This document shows, in pieces, positions 49,058 through 56,932 of a stretch of 64,000 nt of DNA (positions within the stretch are counted from its first letter, which is position 1; each line of letters opens with the position of its first letter). Under the pieces are notes generated by a model that worked only from the letters and a program-made list of their open reading frames with translations, did not search any database and had not been told where the DNA came from. This DNA comes from Spartobacteria bacterium (lineage in GTDB: Bacteria; Verrucomicrobiota; Verrucomicrobiia; Chthoniobacterales; UBA10450). A program made the position numbers and the translations under genes. Location of the stretch: the NCBI GenBank assembly GCA_003134765.1, contig PLCM01000032.1, positions 62,001 through 126,000 on the forward strand. Reading direction: 5' to 3'.

Positions 49058-51736
49058 CTACTCATTCGGATCCGACGGCGGAGGGGGCGTCGGCCGCAGG
49101 ATCGAGTCTTCCGGGATTTCGTCGCTCGGATGAACCGGTTCTGCCCGCCGGATTTCCTTCGGCGATTGCTGTGGCGTCGGCGTCACCGGCTCCGCCCGGA
49201 GAACCGGTTTCGTCGATTCAGGCTCGACGCGCTCGGCTTTCAGGACTGGTTTTTCAGGAGGCGATTCCACGGCCTCGGCCTTTGGGGTCGGCTTGGTCTC
49301 GTTCGGCTCGACGGCCTCCGCTTTCAAAACTGGTTTCGTCGGATCGGGCAACTTATCCTGTTCGTCGCCGTTCGCCGACTTGTCGCGCTCGGTCTTTTCA
49401 ACCGGCTTTGGTTTCACGGTTGAGTGAACTGCGTTGTACGGATCGTTCTCGGCCAGCAGAACCGGTCCCTGGGCCGTGACCGGTGAAACCTGCTTGGGAT
49501 CAACGGCGAGAGACGCCCGGGGAAAACCGGAGGCGGGCAGATCGCGCACCAGCCGCGTCCGGGCCTCGCCGTGGACATTGCACGGTTCGGTCGGCATTTG
49601 CGCGGAGGTCGCCAGCTCGACGTAGGTCGTGCGCTTGTGCACGGTCTCGCCACTCGCGGATTTTACGGTGTCATAACACTTGTCGGTCGCGAGCAATCCC
49701 GAGCGCGTGCAAATCTCCACCTTCTGCATCCCTTTGGGCTCCGGGATCTCTTTCGCGGGGTAGCGTTCGTTCGCCGAATTCATCACATCCACCCAGATAG
49801 GCAGTGCGATTTCCCTCCCGAAAGCGCCGCGATAAATCCTCTGCGGTTTGTCGAATCCGGCCCAGACGGCACAGGTGATCGAGTTGTCGTATCCGGCGAA
49901 GAGCGCGTCGGTGAAATCATAGGCTGTCCCTGTTTTTCCGGCCGCGGGAAATTTCTTCAGCCCGAATTTCTCCCGGGCGGCGCGCCCCGTCCCTGACTCG
50001 AGCGCATCGACCAGGCAGGAATGAACTTCGTAGGCCGTCTCGGGTTTGATGACGGTTTGCCGGGCGCGATCCTTGGGCGCTTCCCAAACAACCGTCCCAT
50101 CCTTTTCCTCGATCCGATCGAGAATGTGCGGTGGGTTCGGCCGCCAGCCGCCATTCGGAAAAATCGTGTAGGCGAGGGCGAGCTCGGCCAGCGTGATTTC
50201 ACTGCTCCCGAGGAAGGTCGCCGGGAACGGGCGGAGCGGGGAGCGGATGCCGGCCGCCTTGCAAAGTTGTAGGACCGGGTCAACGCCTACCGTCATGCCG
50301 ATGCGGACGGTGGCGCCGTTTTTCGATTTCGCCAGCGCCTGTCGCGCCGTGATCGGTCCTTCGTAGCGGTTCTCCTCCGACTCGGGTCCCCATTCGCCGA
50401 GAATCCCTGTCGTGCCGCCGATCATCACCGCCCGGTTATCGAGCGCGGAATCCTCGACGAGCGATCCGGGAAACAATCCATTCTCGAACGCGGCGGCGTA
50501 AACGAATGGCTTGATCGCGGTGCCGGCGGGACGCCTGGCCTGCAAGGCGCGGTCGTACTGGTTGTGCTCGAAATCGCGGCCGCCGATGAGAACGAGAATC
50601 CCGGCGGTCTGGTTATCGAGCGCGATCAGCGCGCCCTGCAAATAATCGGGCGCGATCGTGACGTTCGGCACCGCGATTTGCTTCGCACTCTTGTAGCGGT
50701 TCGCATACAGCTCGTAGGTCGGGTGATTGTAACCGGGATGTTGTTCCGCTTCCGCGAGATGCGTGCGGAGCGATTCTTCGCCCACTCTCTGCATTTCGGC
50801 ATCGATCGTCGTGTGGATCCGATAGCCTTCATTCATGGCGCGATCCCAACCGACTGCGGCGATGACCTGCTGACGAATGTAATCAACCGCATAAGTCTGG
50901 CCCTGCGCGCTTTGCCTGCTGCCGGTGACGATTTCTTCCGCCTGGGCCGCCTCGCATCGTTCGCGCGAGATGAAGCCGAGATCGCGCATCTTCGCGAGGG
51001 CCACGTTCCGCGCATCGCGCGAAGCATTTTTGTCGCTCCAGGGGGAAAGTTTGTTTGGGCTTTTGATCAACCCGGCGAGCGTGGCCGCTTCCGCCAGCGT
51101 CATATCGCGCGCGGGCTTTCCGAAATAGCCGCGCGATGCCGCCTCGGCGCCGTAGAGCCCGCCGCCGAAGTAGATCCGATTGAGGTAGAGCTCCATGATT
51201 TTCTGTTTCCCGAACCGCTCCTCAATCCGGCGCGAGAGGAGAATCTCGAGCAGCTTGCGGCGGAAAGTTCTTTCCTTGAGCGCAAAACTGTTGCGCGCCA
51301 GCTGCTGCGTGATCGTGCTCGCTCCCTGGCGGACATGGCCCGCGGTGAAATTCTTCAGGGCAGCGCGAACGATGCCCGACAGATCGTATCCACCGTGCTG
51401 GTAGAATTTGTTGTCTTCGACCGCCACGACGGCGTTCACCAGATCCCGCGGCAGCTGCTCGTAGGGAACGGTCTCGCGGTTCTCGACATAGATCTGCCCA
51501 AAGATCTTGTCATTCCGGTCGAGGATTACACTGGCCGACTCCATTTGTTCCAACTTCGAGAGATCGAGGGTCCCGGCCTCGGCGGAGAGGACGTTGACGA
51601 GGTACCAGAAATAGATTCCGAATCCGAGGAGGGCGACGAGCGCGCCGGCGATCGGGATGCAGAATTTCGGCTTCTGAAACCAGCGACGGCGAGGGAAGTA
51701 GTCGACCGGCGTTTGCGGAAGATAAGAAACGGGCAT
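49058..51736 (-). CDS. mrcA: Class A penicillin-binding protein (PBP1A-like) with Thr in place of the catalytic Ser
   Basis: The 892-residue bifunctional peptidoglycan synthase has one N-terminal helix (FCIPIAGALVALLGFGIYFWYLV). The GT51 glycosyltransferase domain (about 60-235) has VVAVEDNKFYQHGGYD and GASTITQQLARN. The transpeptidase domain (about 340-680) has SKNGATVRIG as SxN and AAGKTGTAYDF as KTG. The SxxK motif, however, reads GTAIKPF, with Thr406 (ACC) where E. coli PBP1A has the nucleophilic serine (GSNIKPF). The C-terminal 110 residues are a repetitive tail of KPVLKAEAVEP-like units. Whether the transpeptidase works is therefore uncertain. It is divergent from midA. Confidence 0.92.
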   Translation of the reverse strand: MPVSYLPQTPVDYFPRRRWFQKPKFCIPIAGALVALLGFGIYFWYLVNVLSAEAGTLDLSKLEQMESASVILDRNDKIFGQIYVENRETVPYEQLPRDLVNAVVAVEDNKFYQHGGYDLSGIVRAALKNFTAGHVRQGASTITQQLARNSFALKERTFRRKLLEILLSRRIEERFGKQKIMELYLNRIYFGGGLYGAEAASRGYFGKPARDMTLAEAATLAGLIKSPNKLSPWSDKNASRDARNVALAKMRDLGFISRERCEAAQAEEIVTGSRQSAQGQTYAVDYIRQQVIAAVGWDRAMNEGYRIHTTIDAEMQRVGEESLRTHLAEAEQHPGYNHPTYELYANRYKSAKQIAVPNVTIAPDYLQGALIALDNQTAGILVLIGGRDFEHNQYDRALQARRPAGTAIKPFVYAAAFENGLFPGSLVEDSALDNRAVMIGGTTGILGEWGPESEENRYEGPITARQALAKSKNGATVRIGMTVGVDPVLQLCKAAGIRSPLRPFPATFLGSSEITLAELALAYTIFPNGGWRPNPPHILDRIEEKDGTVVWEAPKDRARQTVIKPETAYEVHSCLVDALESGTGRAAREKFGLKKFPAAGKTGTAYDFTDALFAGYDNSITCAVWAGFDKPQRIYRGAFGREIALPIWVDVMNSANERYPAKEIPEPKGMQKVEICTRSGLLATDKCYDTVKSASGETVHKRTTYVELATSAQMPTEPCNVHGEARTRLVRDLPASGFPRASLAVDPKQVSPVTAQGPVLLAENDPYNAVHSTVKPKPVEKTERDKSANGDEQDKLPDPTKPVLKAEAVEPNETKPTPKAEAVESPPEKPVLKAERVEPESTKPVLRAEPVTPTPQQSPKEIRRAEPVHPSDEIPEDSILRPTPPPPSDPNE

Positions 51737-51743
51737 GCGGCGG

Positions 51744-51838
51744 AAGACGTGGAGCGTTAAAGCGTTAAATAGTTAAATCGAAAGGGATCGTATCGTTCTG
51801 GCGCCCTCTTAACGATGTAACGATCTGACGGTAAAGAT
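51744..51838. repeat. AT-rich TTAA/AACG repeat region between divergent genes
   Basis: GCGTTAAAGCGTTAAATAGT at the left and TTAACGATGTAACGATCTGA at the right form a loose inverted arrangement like family G. It occupies the 106-base gap between the starts of PBP1A and midA, so it must contain or border both promoters. Confidence 0.45.
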
Positions 51839-51842
51839 ACCT

Positions 51843-52970
51843 ATGCTCACCAGCGATCAAGCTCCGTCCGAATTCATTCGGCAGACGATCCATCAAAAGG
51901 GCCCGGTCGGGTTCGACTGGTTCATGGAACAGGCGCTCTACCATCCGGAATTTGGTTACTACAGCTCGGGCCGCTGCCAGATCGGACGGCAGGGCGATTA
52001 TTTCACCAATGTCAGCGTCGGCCCGCTCTTCGGCCGGCTCCTCGCGGCGCAGTTTTCCGAGATGTGGGAAATCCTGGACCGGCCCACCCACTTCACGATC
52101 GTCGAACAAGGCGCACATCATGGCGACTTCGCGAAGGACGTTCTCGAAGCGGTTCGGGAACGGGCGCCGGATTTTCTTTCCGCGCTCCGGTATTGTGTGA
52201 TCGAGCCGTTTCCGGTTTTACAGGCGCGGCAGCGGGAAAGACTTCACGCTTTCAGCGAAAAACTGATGTGGCGAAACTCGGTTGCCGATCTCAAGCCGTT
52301 CTCGGGCGTCCATTTTTCCAATGAGTTGCTCGACTCGATGCCGGTGCGGCTGGTCAGCCGCGAACACGACGAAGATTGGCAGGAACGGCTCGTGGGGATA
52401 TCGGGCGAGGGCCTGGGTTTCGTCACGGGGCCGATCACGGACGAGAAGTTGCTGCGTCAGCTGGAAAAAGTGCCGCGCTCTGGTGACGACTATTACGAGA
52501 CTGAGGTAAACCTTGCCGCATTGGATTGGATCGGGGAGGTATCCCCAAAACTGATCCGCGGATTTGTGATCGCGGTCGACTACGGTTTTCCCCGCACGGA
52601 ATTTTATACGAAGGAGCGCAGGACCGGCACGTTGCAAGCTCGCGCCGCGCATCGGGCGGTCAGTTCGCCATTGGTTGAACCAGGGAACGTCGACATCACT
52701 GCCCATGTTGATTGGACGAGCGTAACAGAAAGGGCGGAGGCGTATGGTCTCAACCTGATCGGCTTCACCGATCAATATCACTTCATCACCGGAATGCTCG
52801 CGCGCTTGACTCCACAGGAGGGTGAACGGCGTGCCCTGCAAACGTTGCTGCACCCGGAGTTTCTCGGGACGCGGTTCCAGTATCTCGCGCTTGGCAAGGA
52901 AGTGGGCGAGGAGCCACTCAGCGGTTTTCGCTTTGCGCGCGATCCTCGGAAAGTGCTTGGTCTTTGGTAG
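51843..52970 (+). CDS. MidA/NDUFAF7-family SAM-dependent methyltransferase
   Basis: The 375-residue protein matches COG1565/DUF185. The N-terminal FDWFMEQALYHPEFGYYSSG and QGDYFTNVSVGPLFGRLLA are hallmark motifs. IVEQGAHHGDFAKDVLEAV is the SAM-binding loop (usually EhGaGxG, here EQGAHHG), and FSNELLDSMPVRLV is the post-I region. In mitochondria the homologue methylates an arginine of complex I; the bacterial target is not established. The stop TAG is the TAG of a GTAG family B REP (TGG-TAG-GGACG). Confidence 0.9.
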   Translation: MLTSDQAPSEFIRQTIHQKGPVGFDWFMEQALYHPEFGYYSSGRCQIGRQGDYFTNVSVGPLFGRLLAAQFSEMWEILDRPTHFTIVEQGAHHGDFAKDVLEAVRERAPDFLSALRYCVIEPFPVLQARQRERLHAFSEKLMWRNSVADLKPFSGVHFSNELLDSMPVRLVSREHDEDWQERLVGISGEGLGFVTGPITDEKLLRQLEKVPRSGDDYYETEVNLAALDWIGEVSPKLIRGFVIAVDYGFPRTEFYTKERRTGTLQARAAHRAVSSPLVEPGNVDITAHVDWTSVTERAEAYGLNLIGFTDQYHFITGMLARLTPQEGERRALQTLLHPEFLGTRFQYLALGKEVGEEPLSGFRFARDPRKVLGLW

Positions 52971-53042
52971 GGACGCCGCAGCGCGGCATCCGGTGTCCTT
53001 GGGGTTGGCCATAGGGCGGACGCCGCAGCGCGGCATCCCTAC
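52966..53042. repeat. REP pair (family B) between convergent midA and the porin-like gene
   Basis: GTAGGGACGCCGC-AGC-GCGGCATCC at the left and GGACGCCGC-AGC-GCGGCATCCCTAC at the right. The left TAG is the midA stop. The right end abuts the TAG stop of the minus-strand gene (53043-53045). Confidence 0.9.
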
Positions 53043-54272
53043 CTAAAACCGGACGGTGAATTGCGCGGCGAAGATGTGGTCCGAGTCGTTTCCGCCGTCC
53101 TTTTCGTGCTGGAAACTGTACTGCAGTTTGAGCTGAGTGTGCGCGGTGAAGCGATAGCCAACCGCCAGATCGGCGCGCCAGAGATCGCGGCCCCACGGCG
53201 CGGTGCCGCCATAGCTGTTGGTCACGTCGCCAAAGAACTGCTGGTTCCAGCGCACGGCGCCAAAAAACTGCGGAGTAAATTTGTATTTCGCCTCGAGGTA
53301 GTAGGCGAACGTGTCGGCATCGGTAAACCCCGGGACTTCGAAACGCGCTTCGAAAAATTCCGCCCACAATTGCCAGTGATGCCAGGCAAAACCGATGTCC
53401 TGGCCGAAGAGACGCTCATGGTAATCGCCCGGATCGCGGCCGAACGGTAACGTGGACATCGCCTCCGGCCGGAGATAGGCGCCTTCGCTGGCCGAGAATC
53501 CAAAAGTCCACATTTCGTTAGGCCGAAATCCGACGCGGCCGCTGACGGTGGGATTGGCAAAGTCCATTCGCGTGATTGGCCACGACTCCGGCCGCGAGGA
53601 AAGCGACGCGTTCTTGATTTCCCCGGCATAATCGAATTGGCCGATTTTCCCGGCCACGGAAACGCCGGTGGCATAACTCGGCCCCCAGATGATGGGGTTG
53701 TGTTCGTATTTCTCCGCCGGCGTGCCGATGCCGAGGAAACTGTAATAGGGCGCCGATTTGTCTCCGATCGCGGTCACGTTTTCATAGGGCAACGGCGCGT
53801 TGACGAACGGATTTTCCCAGGAGAGATGCCGGGGCACCCAGTTGCCGACCACGGTGGAAAACTGGCCGGCCTGGAGGGTGAACCGGCCGTCTTCCCAGGG
53901 CGTGACGCGCACCGCGTATTCATCGAGGCGCAATTGCGCACCTCGATCACTCGGATCGAAGCCGCGATCGACCCGGGTTTGCGTGAACAGATAGACGGAC
54001 GGGCCGAGCTGAGCGTCGAGGAACAGACTGAGCCGCGGATTAAACAGAGTGTCGTTTGTGGTCCGGATGAGACCGGGCGACAGCCCGCTGAAATGATAGA
54101 CTTCAAGGTCAAGGGTGCCGCTCACCCGTGCGCGGACCTCGCCGTTGAGCGCGCTGAAGCTCAGCGCTTCGTCGACGTGATCGAGGAAATCCTGGGCTTT
54201 TGCACTGGGAATGGCACAGGCGATGAGCACAAGTCCGAGGGCGAGTCCGCAAAGGGACGAGTGCCGCGACAC
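53043..54272 (-). CDS. Outer-membrane beta-barrel protein (porin-like)
   Basis: The mature protein has alternating hydrophobic strands with aromatic ends, long acidic/polar turns, and a C-terminal phenylalanine (HIFAAQFTVRF), as in outer-membrane barrels. LRLDEYAVRVTPWEDGRFTLQAGQF resembles phosphate- or carbohydrate-selective porin-like proteins. No exact family is recognised. A signal peptide (SLCGLALGLVLIACAIPSAKAQ) starts just inside a GTG at 54272. The track ORF extends to 54413, but that part is encoded by a family C repeat, so I use 54272; ATG 54404 is the alternative. It is the last gene of a unit with a sensor kinase and a cupredoxin-like gene. Confidence 0.72.
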   Translation of the reverse strand: MSRHSSLCGLALGLVLIACAIPSAKAQDFLDHVDEALSFSALNGEVRARVSGTLDLEVYHFSGLSPGLIRTTNDTLFNPRLSLFLDAQLGPSVYLFTQTRVDRGFDPSDRGAQLRLDEYAVRVTPWEDGRFTLQAGQFSTVVGNWVPRHLSWENPFVNAPLPYENVTAIGDKSAPYYSFLGIGTPAEKYEHNPIIWGPSYATGVSVAGKIGQFDYAGEIKNASLSSRPESWPITRMDFANPTVSGRVGFRPNEMWTFGFSASEGAYLRPEAMSTLPFGRDPGDYHERLFGQDIGFAWHHWQLWAEFFEARFEVPGFTDADTFAYYLEAKYKFTPQFFGAVRWNQQFFGDVTNSYGGTAPWGRDLWRADLAVGYRFTAHTQLKLQYSFQHEKDGGNDSDHIFAAQFTVRF

Positions 54273-54277
54273 CTTTT

Positions 54278-54392
54278 CGTCATTCCGAACGGAGCGCAGC
54301 GGAGTCGAGGAATACCGCTGCGGCACCTTCAAGGTTTGATCACGGGATCCCTCGACTCCGTTTCGTTCCACTGCACTTCGCTCGGGATGACC
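54278..54392. repeat. Inverted repeat family C, between sensor kinase and porin-like gene
   Basis: GTCATTCCGAACGGAGCGCA at one end and CACTTCGCTCGGGATGAC at the other, with GTCGAGGAAT and ATCCCTCGAC inside. It is open in the porin-like frame, giving an artificial N-terminal extension (SGHPERSAVERNGVEGSRD). Confidence 0.8.
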
Positions 54393-54409
54393 GGACGGGA
54401 ACATTCTCG

Positions 54410-56188
54410 TCAAATCTCCAAGGAAGCGACCCGTTGCGGTTCTGAAAGCCGAAAGCGCACCTCGAACTCAGTCCATTCTTCACTCGACGAAACCAAATGG
54501 AGGTCCCCGCCATGGAGCCGCACGAGTTCGCGCGCGAGATTCAGGCCGAGCCCGTGGCCCGCGATTTTTTCGCCATTGGCGCCGCGCGAAAAGCGCTCAA
54601 AAATGTGAGGCTGCATTTCCTCGGGAATCGGACGCCCTGTGTTGCCCACCGTCAAATAAATCCAGCCATTCTCGCTGCGCGCGCTGACATGGACCCGGCC
54701 GCCGGGTCGATTGTACTTCCGCGCGTTTTCGAGCAGGTTTTGCAGAATGAGGGAAGTGTAACGCCGTTCACCGGCGATGGAGAGCGAAGGCAGGACATGC
54801 GCCTTCACCTCGAGCCGGAGCGGGTCGGGCAATGCGTTCAAATCGTCCAGCCATTCTGCGATCAGTTGGCTGAGATTGACGGGACTGAATTCAATCCTGA
54901 GATGGCCGGCGTCCATCCGCGAAAGCAGAAGCAGATCGTCGATCACGCCGGTCAGGCGATAGGTCTGGTGATGAAGCGCGGAGAGTTCGTCATAGAGCGA
55001 GGACTCGAGGCTTTCGCGGCGAAGGAGTTCCTCGATCCCGGCGCGCAAAACCGTCACGGGAGTTTTGAGCTGGTGCGACGCATCGGCCGAAAATCGCGTC
55101 GACCTCTGCAGTTCCTCGTGGGTGGAGGCCAGCGCGGCCTCGACCCGTTTTCGGCGGGCGCGGTTTTCCTCCGAATCAAGGGCGAGTCTGGCGACTGGCG
55201 CGGAAAGTCGTTTCGCAATGAGATGACTGGCCGCGAACCCGATGAGAAGCAGCACCGCCCCCGCGCCCAGAATTTGCCAGCGGAGTCGATGCTGCCGTGC
55301 GATCGCGTTTTGGAGTGGATAGACACAGACCTCATAGACTGCGGGGAACGCGGATTCCGGGTTAAGCCGCTTGAAGAAGAGCAGGTGCGGATCGCCTTCG
55401 ATATCGACGCGCGAACTGCGTTCCGCCTTGTTCCCTTCGGCGAGCAGACGCGTCATCTCCCGGTCGACCACGGCTCGCGCGGATTCCGGAAGGGCCGGCA
55501 GATGCAACCAGCCGTTCAGCCAAATTCCGCTCTTCATTTCGTCCGCGCCCCGTTTTTGCACGACTTCGAGCGGCTTGAAACCAATGACCAGCGCAGCAAT
55601 CAGTTCGTTACTCTCGGTCGAGGTAATTGGCAGCGCGATGATCTCGTCGATCGTTTCTTCCGTCGTGCCGCTCCGGCGCAGGAGGTAACCGATTTGCGCC
55701 ATTTGCGGCAACGGTTTCAGAGTGAGCTGCGCTTCCTCATCGGCGCGAAGGATACCCACCTCGGCTGGATTCGGTGGCGGCAGCAGCGCTCCCGTTCGAT
55801 CGAGGAAGCGATAAAACCTCGCGTGCGGCACGCCCGAGATTTGGTCCGGTTGCGGATTGGCTTCATCCTGCGTGATGTCGCGCAGTTCATCCTTCGCGCT
55901 GGGATAGAGAAGATCGAGGGCGTTGTCTTCCAGCGCCGCGTGGATGCGCGGCTTCGCCACCAGGGTGCGGCAGCGCTCGGCGAGCGCGTCGTAGCGCAGT
56001 TCCTCAACGCTGTGCAGCGTGGTCAGGTCGGATTGAAAATCGCGCTGCAGACCGCGCTCCAGATCGGCCATCGCTTTGCGTTGTGCCAGATAGAGGCCGG
56101 TTGCCGTCAGGCCCGCGACCACGAGCATCATGGCGAGGGCAAGCTTCGCGCGGAATCTGGCGGCGTGAGATTTTCTTTCGGCGCTCAA
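54410..56188 (-). CDS. Membrane sensor histidine kinase (orphan)
   Basis: The 592-residue kinase has helices at about 14-33 (LALAMMLVVAGLTATGLYLA) and 306-329 (WQILGAGAVLLLIGFAASHL), bounding a large periplasmic sensor region of about 270 residues that I do not recognise. A coiled stretch follows, then HisKA with SADASHQLKTPVTVLR and HATPase with LLENARKYNRPGG, NTGRPI and GHGLGLNLARELV. No response regulator is adjacent. It overlaps the cupredoxin-like gene by 4 bases upstream, and the porin-like gene follows after a repeat. The periplasmic sensor may respond to metal or envelope state, but that is inference from neighbours. Confidence 0.9.
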   Translation of the reverse strand: MSAERKSHAARFRAKLALAMMLVVAGLTATGLYLAQRKAMADLERGLQRDFQSDLTTLHSVEELRYDALAERCRTLVAKPRIHAALEDNALDLLYPSAKDELRDITQDEANPQPDQISGVPHARFYRFLDRTGALLPPPNPAEVGILRADEEAQLTLKPLPQMAQIGYLLRRSGTTEETIDEIIALPITSTESNELIAALVIGFKPLEVVQKRGADEMKSGIWLNGWLHLPALPESARAVVDREMTRLLAEGNKAERSSRVDIEGDPHLLFFKRLNPESAFPAVYEVCVYPLQNAIARQHRLRWQILGAGAVLLLIGFAASHLIAKRLSAPVARLALDSEENRARRKRVEAALASTHEELQRSTRFSADASHQLKTPVTVLRAGIEELLRRESLESSLYDELSALHHQTYRLTGVIDDLLLLSRMDAGHLRIEFSPVNLSQLIAEWLDDLNALPDPLRLEVKAHVLPSLSIAGERRYTSLILQNLLENARKYNRPGGRVHVSARSENGWIYLTVGNTGRPIPEEMQPHIFERFSRGANGEKIAGHGLGLNLARELVRLHGGDLHLVSSSEEWTEFEVRFRLSEPQRVASLEI

Positions 56189-56835
56189 GGAGTCGCAGGA
56201 AAGTCGACCTGGAGAGTCGAGCCGCTCTTGAGATCGATCGGATGTTCGCGGGTGGTGCGGCTATCGATCCAGGCTTTGAGGGTGTAATGGCCGGCAGGAA
56301 GACCCTTTAACCGGAAGTGGCCACTGTCGTCGGTGACCACGAAATGCGGCGTCGCCAGGACGAGGATGAGTCCGCGCATGTGCTCATGAATATCACAGCG
56401 CAACGTGACCAGTCCGGCCACGTCAAAGATCTGGGACGGCACCGGTTTTTCGTCTGGCCGGTAGCGGCCGAGATCGAAGCGTTTGGCGGGAGAATAAGAG
56501 AAGATGTTGTGATAGGTGTCCTTCTCAAGATTCGGAAACTCGACTTTTGTGCCGACCTGGACCGGCAGGAGCGCGGGCACGAACGCGAGGTCTTTCTGGG
56601 CAACTTGTTTGGTCGGCAGATTCGAGGAAGTTGGGAACGATCCTTCCAGATAGACCACGGCGAGCGGCGGATTGGTCCCGAGCACGCCTCCGGTCGTGAC
56701 GATCTCGTAGCGCTTGGTCATGACCGGCGCGGATTTCGTCCTGGGCAAGTCCACTTGTCCCTCCACTGACCCCTGCGCTGGCGCGGAGCGGGTGAGCGCG
56801 CTCAGGAGGCAGAGGCAAAAGACAAGACAGCGCAC
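56185..56835 (-). CDS. Exported cupredoxin-like protein with carboxypeptidase-regulatory-like C-terminal domain
   Basis: The 216-residue protein has a signal peptide (MRCLVFCLCLLSALTRSAPA). The middle shows a plastocyanin-like pattern with EFPNLEKDTYHNIFSYSP (His ligand) and VTLRCDIHEHMRGLILV (Cys/His/Met-type ligands). The C-terminal part (DDSGHFRLKGLPAGHYTLKAWID) is a CnaB/carboxypeptidase-regulatory-like beta-sandwich. It resembles the group annotated as methylamine utilisation or plastocyanin-like proteins. It likely binds copper in the periplasm. Its stop overlaps the sensor-kinase start (ATGA), so they are co-translated. Confidence 0.78.
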   Translation of the reverse strand: MRCLVFCLCLLSALTRSAPAQGSVEGQVDLPRTKSAPVMTKRYEIVTTGGVLGTNPPLAVVYLEGSFPTSSNLPTKQVAQKDLAFVPALLPVQVGTKVEFPNLEKDTYHNIFSYSPAKRFDLGRYRPDEKPVPSQIFDVAGLVTLRCDIHEHMRGLILVLATPHFVVTDDSGHFRLKGLPAGHYTLKAWIDSRTTREHPIDLKSGSTLQVDFPATP

Positions 56836-56932
56836 ATTACTAGTTCGCGTTAGATAGCCTTGCCCTCAAGGCGCAAGACGATCTTTCGAACTGTCGGCTT
56901 CCTTCAACCGCCGGGTGGCGGCGCTGTGGGGA

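Noticed and set aside
50564-51760. 398-codon plus-strand ORF opposite PBP1A
   Set aside because: It is antisense to the GT51 and transpeptidase motifs; nothing in the product is family-like.
54497-56287. 596-codon plus-strand ORF opposite the sensor kinase
   Set aside because: The kinase on the minus strand has complete HisKA and HATPase motifs. The plus frame is a shadow with no recognisable features.
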